Below are positions 1 to 8,866 of a stretch of DNA of 64,000 nucleotides, piece by piece; position 1 is the stretch's first letter, and each line of letters opens with the position of its first letter. The stretch comes from Lingula anatina. Taxonomy: Eukaryota; Brachiopoda; Lingulata; Lingulida; Lingulidae. The stretch lies in contig NW_019775942.1 in assembly GCF_001039355.2 (NCBI RefSeq), positions 86,903-150,902 on the forward strand. Reading direction: 5' to 3'. A program made the position numbers and the translations under genes. The notes under the pieces are model-generated. The model saw only the letters and a list, made by a program, of their open reading frames with translations. It was not told where the DNA came from and ran no database searches.

Positions 1-340
1 ACAAAGATATAGTGAGAGGATGTGGTAGATGGTTTTGGTAGCATATACGTACATTATTTTGAAGCTTAAATAGCATGAAAACGATTTAAATCAGCCATTA
101 ATATAATATCTGATGATACATTTAATCATATTTAAAATGATAGATACAAATTGACTCTTAGATACACAAGGTCTTCCAATACCTTTCAGTGTTTATTGCA
201 TTGAAAGCATTCTATAGATCGGTAATGGTGTTTCATTTCCTGCAGAACTCATTGTCAAACTTTTAAATGGCCAAAATATTAATTTCGTCTTTGGACAAAT
301 TATTAACAACAACAAACAGCTATATTTAACATGTACCTAC
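1..340. other. Intron or 3' flank of the minus-strand lectin/EGF gene; no exon seen
   Basis: This AT-rich stretch lies beyond the donor site of the last visible exon of the minus-strand gene (reading leftward). The exon at 341-463 ends in phase 1 without a stop, so the gene must continue to the left. I see no second EGF-like coding block or stop codon context here, so it is best read as intron. Confidence 0.5.
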
Positions 341-463
341 CTATTTGGCATGAACTTCCAAAGAACGGTTTGATGCACTTACAGTACATGGAACCGTCTG
401 AGCGCATTGCACATTTACCGCCATTCAAGCAGCTGAGGCCGCCGGGTGATGGGCAGGCTCGCA
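341..463 (-). CDS. Exon 6 (coding) of the lectin/EGF gene: EGF-like domain, last exon visible
   Basis: This 123-nt exon is phase 1 at both ends (CTTTCAG acceptor, GTAGGT donor). It encodes RACPSPGGLSCLNGGKC, then AMRSDGSMYCKC, then IKPFFGSSCQI. The Cys order and the NGGKC...G-S-MYCKC...FFGSSC spacing are those of an EGF-like domain. There is no stop codon; the coding sequence continues off the left edge. Confidence 0.85.
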
Positions 464-2723
464 CTGAAAGGTCAGGGTCATATTATAAGTAAGGTCAAGG
501 TTAAATTTAAGGTCAAGGTCGCAGATTTATGTAGCAAGGCGTAGAATGACAGACGTTGTCTCTTAGAATTTTGATATTGTTCTAAACATTGAACCTTGGT
601 TTCTATATAATTTTATGATACTAAAATGGTATTATCAAATTTATCTAGGATTAATGACGACATCAGTACCTTTTTGTATGAAAATCACACGCCCTGTTTG
701 TCAAATTGAAAACGGACGATTACCTATACTATCTTCAGGTATACAAAAGCGTCATCAGTGTAAACTCACCTCCGTCACAGGTATGTCCCGTGTAAGGGTC
801 TTTACACTCACACCGGAAGCTGTCCCCCTCAGGCATACATTTACCACCGTTCTTACACGGGTTGATTCTGCAGGGGGGATCTGGCTTGACTGAAATGACA
901 CAATAAACATCACATTATTTCGTGATAAAAATTTTAATACGCGCTTTTTATTTGTATTTTTTTTTTTGTTGTTAAAGAGTCTAAAATGAACGTAGAATTC
1001 AAACATGTAACGGTAATTATCAAAACCTTTTTATATCTTCCTCTGAGTCAAGTCTAAGGCATCCTAACAAGGCCTGTATTTTCCAACGCGGACAGCGCAC
1101 CATTAAGGCGCCACTGATGACTGTAATATCAAGACCACTTACTGTAGGACGGGCAGCATTGGTAGGCAATGGCCAGGTTGGGCTGCTGGGTCTGCTGACA
1201 CTCGTCTGTCATGTTGACCCGGCAGTACCTCATGCCGTCACAGTAGGCTCGCACCTTGTCCATGAAACACTCAAACTCTGGCAGAGTGGTCGTGCAAGAC
1301 GGGTCCACGTTTCTGTCACAGAAACGCTTCACGTGGATGTGCTGCTTGCCACAGCTCATCTCCATGAAGGTGTTGTCACAGTCGTACCTGCCGTATTGCT
1401 CTGGAATGAAAAGGACTCAGTATGGCTCTACGTTCTCTTTTTCTATATTTTGTTCTTTCCTCAAATATATATCACAATATTTGATGATTTAATCAAAACT
1501 TGCTCTTTTCAAAAACATTATAACGACCGTCCAATTACTGCGGTACTTATTATTTACCATTGTAATTTTTCTGTTATTTTTTTCATGTTAATTATGATAT
1601 AGTGTAGTCAGTTCAATTTTTACGATAGATGTAAGTAATATGTCTTATCTTATTCTCATCTATTTGAACTGATTACACTATATCATATAACTATAACTGT
1701 AATATATAAGTACCCAAATACCTCACGCGGTGCGATTTGCTACAGTTAAATTCAACGGGAAATAAAATTCAATAGGAGAATGATCGTGATGGCCTCCGAA
1801 TATATAACTATGTTCCTCAGGAAAGAGGGCTACTTCAAAAAGTCTTCCACGTTCTCTAAATGTAAAAGATGTATAAACATGATCCAATGGCGTGCTTACC
1901 CCCAATACAACAAGCCTGGTTGTCGCCCTTCTCACAATAGTGACCGTAGAAACCACACGGGCAGATGCACCGGAAACCTAGAAATATTAAACAATCATCA
2001 TGTTTTTGTTCTTACCGGGATTTTTGTTGCATTACAAGAAAGTACAGCACAGAGCAATGTCTTTTTTCATAAAACAAGAAAGTCTTTTCTCACAAAATTC
2101 AGATTTGGTTTTAACGACCTTGTTAGATATTATCCTGGGCTCCTATACGCAGTACATGAAGTATCGTAATGAGGAAGTGTGTGTGTGCCATCATGTTGTC
2201 TTCTCTACGTACCAAGGATTTGGTTCTTGCTGTTGTATACCTTGGAGCATCTGCCGCCATTGGTACACACGGCACAGCCACTGCCCGAACACGAACACGG
2301 GTCATAACTTTGTGCTAAAACAAGGATATAAAAATAATTTTAAAATAGATGATTGCAGAATGATCAAGACGGCAGCTAAGACAGGGACTCTTTGGGGAGC
2401 TCTGGTGAACGCCCTGTGTACCACTGGAAACGAAAAGGATTAACTGAGTAACTAAATATTGCAGAATTATATGTGTACGTGGACCGTTCCATTTAAGTAT
2501 TCCACTCTTTTATGAAAAAGTCTTTACAAAAAAAGACACCAGGAAAAGATACACTGGGTTACTTACTGTATCCACATCCTGCACTGGTGCATCCCCAGTC
2601 TTCCTGTGGGGTCTCCTGAATAGGAAGAGGCCCAATAGGTCCTACAGGCGGGGGTACTTCAGACTCCGACCTGGAGTATGCCACCAACACACCTAGCAGT
2701 AGCAGGTGTATATGGCCGCCCAT
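341..2723 (-). CDS. Secreted SUEL-lectin/EGF-like multidomain protein, 6 coding exons, C-terminus off the left edge
   Basis: Spliced coding sequence: 2723-2567, 2314-2213, 1977-1900, 1400-1143, 889-770, 463-341, about 838 nt (279 codons plus one base). All five junctions are phase 1, the pattern expected for shuffled extracellular modules. Domains by residue: signal peptide 1-19; Pro-rich spacer about 20-42; Cys-rich EGF-like unit about 46-112; SUEL-type lectin-like domain about 114-198 with an N-glycosylation sequon (NMTD); EGF-like domain about 203-237; EGF-like domain about 241-278. Such proteins act outside the cell in carbohydrate binding or adhesion. I do not recognise a specific orthologue. 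It could be a secreted matrix or mucosal protein, or the ectodomain of a receptor whose membrane segment lies off the window. The splice model was made by eye; the open frame across all junctions and the cysteine patterns make it strong. Confidence 0.85.
770..889 (-). CDS. Exon 5 (coding) of the lectin/EGF gene: EGF-like domain
   Basis: This 120-nt exon is phase 1 at both ends (TTTCAG acceptor, GTGAGT donor). It encodes KPDPPCRINPCKNGGKC followed by MPEGDSFRCECKDPYTGHTC and DG. The six cysteines are in the exact EGF-like order C-x4-C-x4-C-x8-C-x-C-x8-C with NGG in place. No calcium-binding D-x-D/N-E signature is present before the first Cys. The overlapping minus-strand reading frame at 755-1006 is a different frame and is not the product. 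Confidence 0.85.
1143..1400 (-). CDS. Exon 4 (coding): SUEL-type (rhamnose/galactose-binding) lectin-like domain
   Basis: This 258-nt exon encodes a whole domain, phase 1 at both ends (CCAG acceptor, GTAAGT donor). It reads QYGRYDCDNTF, then MEMSCGKQHIHVKRFCDR, then a Cys/Thr-rich segment, DKVRAYCDGMRYCRVNMTDE, and ends PNLAIAYQCCPSY. SUEL-domain features I see: an early Cys followed by a beta-strand of type I-x-V-x-x-A/R-x-(Y)-x-R, a central V-x-x-x-C-x-G-x-x-x-C-x-V core, and a final Y-x-C. The usual DPC-GT-KYL motif is degenerate (DECQQ...PNLAIAY), so sugar binding may be altered. The family call is from memory of the pattern, not a database search. Confidence 0.65.
1593..1687. mobile_element. 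Small hairpin element with 22-bp inverted ends and TA duplications (Tc1/mariner-type MITE candidate)
   Basis: The arms 1593-1616 and 1664-1687 are inverted copies matching at 23 of 24 bases (left arm begins TATGATATAGTGTA). They are separated by 47 bp. If the outermost TA on each side is a target duplication, the element is TGATATAGTG...CACTATATCA flanked by TA, as expected for a Tc1/mariner non-autonomous element. It lies in the 499-bp intron between exons 3 and 4 of the minus-strand gene, the longest of the visible introns. A simple intronic hairpin is the alternative. Confidence 0.6.
1900..1977 (-). CDS. Exon 3 (coding) of the lectin/EGF gene: second half of an EGF-like unit
   Basis: This 78-nt exon is phase 1 at both ends, with a CTAG acceptor and a GTAAGC donor. 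It encodes FRCICPCGFYGHYCEKGD followed by NQACCIG. The C-x-C-x(n)-GFYGxxC pattern is the C-terminal half of an EGF-like domain and fits directly onto the NGGRC half in the preceding exon. Confidence 0.8.
2213..2314 (-). CDS. Exon 2 (coding) of the lectin/EGF gene: first half of an EGF-like unit
   Basis: The acceptor is TTTTAG and the donor GTACGT; both ends are phase 1. The exon encodes QSYDPCSCSGSGCAVC then TNGGRCSKVYNSKNQIL. The NGGxC core is the hallmark of the middle of an EGF-like domain. The domain is completed by the next exon: the split codon at the junction gives Gly, producing GFRCIC. The extra CSCSGSGC motif ahead of the core means this unit has more cysteines than a standard six-Cys EGF domain. 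Confidence 0.8.
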
Positions 2724-2728
2724 AATAA
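2567..2728 (-). CDS. Exon with start codon and signal peptide of the lectin/EGF gene
   Basis: The acceptor is TATTTTCAG at the upstream (right) side, and the ATG (2723-2721) follows after five untranslated bases, so at least one untranslated exon lies further right on the minus strand. The peptide starts MGGHIHLLLLGVLVAYSRS, a short polar start followed by a hydrophobic core typical of a signal peptide. It is followed by an acidic/proline-rich stretch (PPPVGPIGPLP) and a small Cys cluster (GCTSAGCGY). The exon ends in phase 1 at a GTAAGT donor. An in-frame ATG eight codons further upstream lies across the acceptor site and is less likely to be the start. Confidence 0.8.
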
Positions 2729-2776
2729 CTGAAAATAGACACAACATATAGTATTGGGTTTGGCTTGCTGAGTTGC

Positions 2777-2824
2777 ATTCTATTCTATTCTATTCTATTC
2801 TATTCTATTCTATTCTATTCTATT
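2777..2824. repeat. (ATTCT)n pentanucleotide microsatellite
   Basis: About nine uninterrupted copies of TATTC lie about 50 bp upstream of the signal-peptide exon of the minus-strand gene, inside its presumed 5' intron. Likely length-polymorphic. Confidence 0.95.
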
Positions 2825-3260
2825 AAGTTTATATTTTAATATAGTTAAAACTATCTGGTTTCACGCAGGCTGAAGATTTTAGTATCCTAATAATAATGGA
2901 GTAGTTTTTTTCCAAGGTTCATGATATTTTTACTTTTGAAGATACGACCAATTCAGAGGTGTTTAATACATAATTATTTATTTTAATTATAATTTTAATT
3001 AATAATACATTTAAAACTGTAGAATGTGTTATGCTGTTGACAAACATGTGCTCAGAGATGGACATGAGAACAAGACTACTGTGCATTTACCCGATCACCC
3101 GAAACCAGATTACAATTTTTTTAGAAAATATTAATTCGAAACATTGAGAGGTTGAAATTTATTGAAAACGTTCAGAAAAATAAACAACATACACTAATTT
3201 ATCCTAGATTATGGTTATTTGGAAATAATTAGGCTTAATATCAATTTATGTGACATTCCT

Positions 3261-3602
3261 TCACGGTCGCACGTCTAATGTCACTGTAATTAAGACCGAT
3301 AAAGCGTCGCACACAGGCAAAATGTAATAAAACTGAGTCACATTGTCTGCGGTCACAGAACGTTCCGTATCAGCCCGTGTCGCGGTTATGTCATTACATG
3401 TGATCGCTTCATCTAAGATACTACCAAAACATGTTGTTCGGCTCACAGAACACACAATAACGGTGTTAAGGTGACCTTGACATCTGCTAACGACGTGTTC
3501 ACACGCACACCTTACTGTACATCGCGCTGACTTAGAGATGCTCCTGGGAGTAATTCGAACACTGTTCGTAGTGTTAGGTTGTCCTATAGCAAGTTGCCGC
3601 AT
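3261..3602 (-). other. Unrecognised 113-codon open frame in a CpG-richer block
   Basis: This is the longest open frame of the first 40 kb. It starts MRQLAIGQPNTTNSVRI, has several scattered Cys (CTVRCACEHVVSRC) and ends ITVTLDVRP. There is no signal peptide, membrane segment or recognised domain. The local base composition is less AT-rich than the flanks, which by itself lengthens chance open frames. I regard it as probably noncoding. Confidence 0.15.
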
Positions 3603-3787
3603 TCAGAGAATTAATAGGAGGAAAAAGGAAAAGAGACCACATTTGATAAATCTTTTCGGACTTACATGGAGAATCTACGTTAAACCGTGGAAGGTTATCA
3701 GATACAGTACATAGGTGCATGTTCATCTCCTTGTACATCGGTGCCAACATGAAACAATGGGTTGCAAAACCGACGTCAATCACTTGG

Positions 3788-3801
3788 CATCATCATCATC
3801 A

Positions 3802-3845
<44 letters not shown>
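3788..3845. repeat. (CAT)6-(TAT)n compound microsatellite
   Basis: Six CAT units pass directly into a run of TAT/ATT units about 40 bp long. It creates a His/Tyr-rich pseudo-peptide in a plus-strand frame that should not be read as protein. Confidence 0.95.
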
Positions 3846-5705
3846 TATGTCTAACATGTACTACTGTAGAAATAAATAACATCATTCGTTCAAAAATATG
3901 TTTCCTATCCTTTACCAAAATCTTTATTGAACCCTGCATTGACAATAGTTTTCGATTCCTCAAAAGCTTAAATGGTATAGTTCGGGCACCAAACAGTCCT
4001 GTTAATTATATGAATTCAATGAGGGCGAGACAACGAAAAAGACCGCGGCTGGCATATAAAGAGGACAAAACATCATTTTGTATTTTGATATCTGTTTGAT
4101 AATGTGAAAACGCCCATAGAATTGTGGAACAATTGTATGGTTTACACATTATGGTAAAATCATGACTTCCAGCTGTAGACAATGACCACACTGGTAATAA
4201 AGAGGAAATTGTTTCCCGTTTTGAGTCACTTGTTCAAAAATATTTAAGTATTAAATGGAAAATTAACTCAATGTTCACCAGAACCATCATGATAACCCCA
4301 ATTGAGTGTGTGTTCCTTTATATTGCAATTAGTTTAATGGGTTGTTTTATGTTAAAAGTGGGAAAACTAAACATTTGTGGCTTCAGGTGCAAGTTAAGTA
4401 TTTTCAATCCCTAATATTAAAATGGCATGGATTTATGACACATTATGGATAAAATGCACTTTTACTACAAGTTACATGAAAAATGTAAGCATGCCCACAA
4501 AAAGCTTAATAAGTACCCTTGAGTCATGCTGAAAATGTACTAAATGTGTCACGTCAAACTGTGGGGGACGACGATATATGACTGAAAATACCAATCTTAT
4601 TTGAATATTAAAGAAACCGTTTTTGTTCTCAAAGTCATCCCCAATATATCCCCCAGTTATATCTCTGGCACACTTTTTGGAGTGGCTGATATATCTGCCA
4701 TGCACAACGGGTGGTGCAACGTCAATTTTCACCTTAAAGTCAATTCATGTCAAAATGCCAAAGTACCCGGTCACATTTGAACCAACCGTGTGTCTGACAA
4801 AATTATTAAATGTCATTTTGCACATAACACGCGAGTTTCCTCCAAGCGTTGTAGAAAAGTTGAGCCTTTGTGACCAAAATGGACTATTTTTATTTAATGT
4901 CTTTAAAGTGATTTAAAACATGCTTTCATGTGTTGCGTCTTGTCTTCAGTGTACCTTAACATTAAAAATGGCCGTGTTAAAGGCTTCGCTATAGTGATGT
5001 AAGCATAGCTACACATTTCCTTGCAATTAAATGCAGTTAAATAAAAATCAGCAGTCTGCGGTCATTTTATAACGCAAATTTTCGAATTCCACACAATTAT
5101 GGAGGTATTTGAGCCTGATTTAATAGAATTTTTCATCCAAATTAAGCTGGTTTATTTTTCCATTGCATTCGACGCCCACTGCGCTGCTCTAAAATGCATA
5201 ATAACTCTTAAGGGCGGATAAACTCAATATATTTCATCAAGTCAGAAAGTTGCTCTGACAATTTAAAATCTTGTGATATACGTGTTTGACGTGTACAACA
5301 AAAGGTCTGATGTGCCTTAAAAGATTTGACAGTACATTTTATAGCATTTTGACTGCAAATGTAACAGTATCATATTTTAATGAAAGTTGTGCCTTTTTTC
5401 GTTCTTTTCTTTTCATAAATCAATTCCGAGTATTACCTTTGCTATTCAAATCAACCTGATGCCCAGCGTACATGTACCGTTAGAACAACTGTTATTTTCA
5501 TTTTAAACAATTATTTTGATTTTAATTAGCCCACAGATTTACAAATGTAAATTATGCAAATAATTAAGAGCGAATAAGGGAACAAGTTTCGATACGCCAA
5601 GAACTTTACATGATAATGAAGCTGACGAAGCAATTATGTGACAAGCTTGACTTCACTGCCATCTGGCGAGTTTTCAATAAGGGCCATGGGGGGTCCGATA
5701 GCATG

Positions 5706-5713
5706 TGACGTCA
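5706..5713. promoter_or_regulatory. CRE palindrome TGACGTCA
   Basis: A perfect 8-bp cAMP-response/ATF-CREB consensus lies in a CpG-retaining stretch. A second copy occurs at 59990-59997. Function is inferred from the motif only. Confidence 0.35.
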
Positions 5714-7380
5714 GACACCGTCAGATATCAGAAATTCTACGTAGTTGAATCGTATAACTGACTATAATTTTGCCAATATTTTAGAAATTTGAAAATGTTG
5801 GAAGGGACCCTAAAGATGTCATCACACTAGTTCAGGTTGTAATTAAACATAACCTCGATTAAATTCTAAAATGAGTGGACTATGATCAGTTCTTATGAGA
5901 CAACATTCCCCACTTTCTGGTATTATATGAATGCTGCAGTGTTTACTAGGTGCTTATAAAGCGCTGAAAAGAAGTTTCTATGTACGGAGATGTAGCTGGT
6001 ATCAGTAATTGGACTTTAGTACTGTAAAGAATTGACATTATAATTCCAGGCGGTATTATCAAAGCGCAATCATTAGTCATTAGCCATTTGCTAAAAATGC
6101 TATTTAGATGGTATTTAGAAAATACATTAAATGACACGTACTTGTGGTTTACATTTCTTTATGCGCGTTCGCGTTCCATTCCGTGCGTGTTAACTTACGC
6201 GCACACAGACACATAACTCCTCCGTATGTGACATTATAACTTAAAAATAAGTATTCAGCAAATTGCGAACGCGTGAAGCTGTACTAGTTAACATGTATAC
6301 GACACTCCAGCAATACGTCGTCGGTGATTTTATATTTAAATCGATCCTGGACTGTTCATAGGGCAGTGACGTGTTACCTAATTTAATCCGTTCGAATTTA
6401 AATGATATTTATGCAAAAATATTTAAGTGCTAATCAGTAAGTGCTTGTTGATACGGACAAAGTTCTAAAGCATAATTAACACAGTTCGCCTCTGTTAATT
6501 CATTACTTGTTTTAACGATATTGTTTTCGACCGTGGCAACCTTACTGTTCATTCCACAGGTGGGCATGACAAATACAACGTAACTCCCCTTCGTTAAGAT
6601 TTATAAATTTAACCTCGTTTTATGTTGCGTACACAGTTTTAATTAAGAGATATAAATATGCATGTTACATACTTCTATCAGCCGTAACGATGTCGTTTCT
6701 GTTTAAAAGGTATAGATTTCTGTAAACACAAACCTGCCCAACAAAAGGAAGGTACTTGGCTAATACCGTTAATACCACTGTTTTTCTTATTTCCCAACAA
6801 TTAAATGAAGAAGCATTTAGATTACAATTTGGATGCATTGTGCTTTTCTACGAATTCTTTAGTATAAAATTGCCTTATTTTGAAATAACTCTTGTTGCCT
6901 AAAATGAGTCAACAGTTGTGTAGAGAATAGAATAGATGCCATTTCAAAACACTCAGCATCTTCAGAAACCAGCATCTCGCAGTAGGCCAGTCTGTAGGTG
7001 ATTTCATGATAATGTATTTAACCTATTCTCTATTAATCTCTGAGAGTCCCATATATCTCTTAAATCCTATAGCATTTGGTATTCAGATAATGAAATTACA
7101 TTAAATTCCTTTTTTGACCAATAGATATGGTATATCGTGTTTGATGTTTGCTGACAAATATGGTAAAAAGTAAAACTTTGAACCCTCGAGTTCCGTAATG
7201 TTCCTATTGGCATCAGTGCATCTTTTGAAATAGTCTTTGTAATTTTTCGTAATTGTGTCTTCTGTATGATAACAGAGTAACGTTCAAAGAATGGTGGCAC
7301 AAACAGTTACGTTTCTCTTACTTTCCATGCAAACGCTATGTTAAACCGACCATCATCATGGCGACCGTAATTAAAGTAAA

Positions 7381-7420
7381 ACACCAATAGCAACTCAAAA
7401 ACACCAATAGCAACTCAAAA
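7381..7420. repeat. Perfect 20-bp tandem duplication
   Basis: The unit ACACCAATAGCAACTCAAAA occurs twice head to tail without a mismatch, which suggests a recent replication slippage event. Confidence 0.95.
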
Positions 7421-7479
7421 TAATCCAAAAACTTATCTCCAAACCCAAAAGAAAATTCTTACAAAATTTGACCCACTAC

Positions 7480-7920
7480 TTACCAACTATGAGCACCAAC
7501 TAAAAGTTTCTTGAATCTTAAGTCCTTCGCTTCGAAATCGTCTTCTTGTCCTTGGAGAGCGAAAGGACTGGAGCCCCTTCCTGTAGCGTGTAGCAGGGCT
7601 GAGGCGGTACTACCAGTGTCAATGTTTTAGTACCTGTCCATTACCGCCATTTTGAAACACCGTTTCTCAATGTTTCTTTGAAGACATTGATTAACCATGG
7701 CAGGGGCGACATCAAGCGCGGAGGTTGTCCAGAAACATGGATAACTGTGACGTTTTTCCGTGACACTGGGTGGCGCCCCAAGGAGATTAAAATTGAGTCC
7801 GTGATATGTGTAAGACTGTTCTTACCCAAAAAGGTAAAATCGGCCGCATGCCTCAGTTTTCTCTGCTGTATAGGCAAGCCATTACGCGCTGTATACCAAC
7901 CACCATTCACCTGTTGATGG
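7480..7920 (-). promoter_or_regulatory. CpG-rich block with YY1-type initiator motif; candidate promoter
   Basis: The block is visibly richer in G+C and CpG than its flanks. On the minus strand it contains CAAAATGGCGG (7654-7644), the YY1 motif that commonly sits just downstream of animal transcription start sites with the ATGG pointing in the direction of transcription. That would direct transcription leftward, toward the lectin/EGF gene, whose first coding exon needs an upstream untranslated exon. Open frames on both strands here (79 and 89 codons) are unrecognised and probably reflect composition. No RNA evidence is available. Confidence 0.3.
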
Positions 7921-8661
7921 CTACATTAAGAAGTATTTGCAAATTTAAGTGTCTATTAAGGGTGTTTTAATATGTACCGGAGCTACAGGGGCGTAAAAAT
8001 TGAGGTTTTCCTTAAAGTTTGTGTAGTGAAAATTTCAATTAGGGAAACTGCGTGACCGTGACTTGAATTAGTTTGATATTTACGATAAAAAGTAAAATAT
8101 TGGCATGTATTTTATTTCTAGATCCCCACACTAAACTAAACTAAACATCTTGTTTTTCAGGCGAAGTGAAACTGATTTGTAAAGCAGGCAAACAGTACAA
8201 AAATACATACAGACTAAGAGATTGCCATATAAAGCATAATACAGTACAGAAACTTTGTCGGTAGTCCAAACTCGTTAGCGCTTTGGCAAGTCTTTGCTGG
8301 CTCATTTCTTCGTGCCTGTCTCCTCACTTCATCAACCCAACAGATAACTGACGGGAGGCGTAACACGGGCAAACCCAACCGCGATAATACACTGTTTTTC
8401 AGCTATCCCGCCTAGCGGTAATACGCCGTACACAGGTCTTGATCTATGATAAACTTCTAGATACATCCTTGATAAAAGTTATACGATACGACATTAAACT
8501 TCACCCAGAGAGATCTATGATTGTGGTATTATATTTAGAATCGTATTAAACCTGTTGATATGCTACTATATCTGGAGCAAGGTTGGGAATCGTGTAATTT
8601 TAGCTTGTTTTGTTGGAGTAAAAACATTTTATTTTCAGTGAATATACTTTTTGTTGACTGC

Positions 8662-8666
<5 letters not shown>
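7921..8666. other. Noncoding stretch, nothing recognised
   Basis: Moderately CpG-rich intergenic or intronic DNA without splice-flanked coding blocks, repeats or RNA genes that I can recognise. Confidence 0.5.
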
Positions 8667-8720
<54 letters not shown>

Positions 8721-8740
8721 GATGATGATGATGATGATGA
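8667..8740. repeat. (AG)26 plus (GAT)n compound microsatellite
   Basis: Twenty-six uninterrupted AG units (8667-8718) are followed after CT by (GAT)n at 8721-8740. The open frames on both strands here encode only RE or LS repeats and are not genes. Confidence 0.97.
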
Positions 8741-8847
8741 AAAATGAAATCATTACCGTTCTATGAAGAGTTATTATCTTATTTTTCCTGTTCAAACGAA
8801 AATAAATAAATAAGTAAATGAATAAACTAATAGTAATAGTAGTGAAA

Positions 8848-8866
8848 ATAATAATAATAATAATAA
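8848..8866. repeat. (ATA)n short microsatellite
   Basis: About six AAT/ATA units in an A-rich context. Confidence 0.85.

Larger units (their letters stand above)
2825..7300. other. AT-rich noncoding stretch with high CpG; no confident gene
   Basis: This is probably 5' intron or upstream region of the minus-strand gene. It contains one long minus-strand open frame (3261-3602, 113 codons, several Cys, no recognisable family), a trinucleotide repeat, and a CRE palindrome at 5706-5713. There is a CpG-dense patch around 6160-6210 (GCGCGTTCGCG). No consistent splice-flanked coding exon was found by eye. Confidence 0.5.

Noticed and set aside
755-1006. 83-codon minus-strand open frame
   Set aside because: Wrong frame relative to the EGF-like exon at 770-889, whose cysteine pattern and splice sites define the real reading.
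1117-1602. 161-codon plus-strand open frame, longest in the window
   Set aside because: It is the antisense shadow of the SUEL-domain exon, extended into an AT-rich intron.
3719-4099. His/Tyr-rich open frame
   Set aside because: Translation of the (CAT)n/(TAT)n microsatellite.
8535-8795. Open frames with long LS or RE repeats
   Set aside because: Direct translation of an (AG)n microsatellite.
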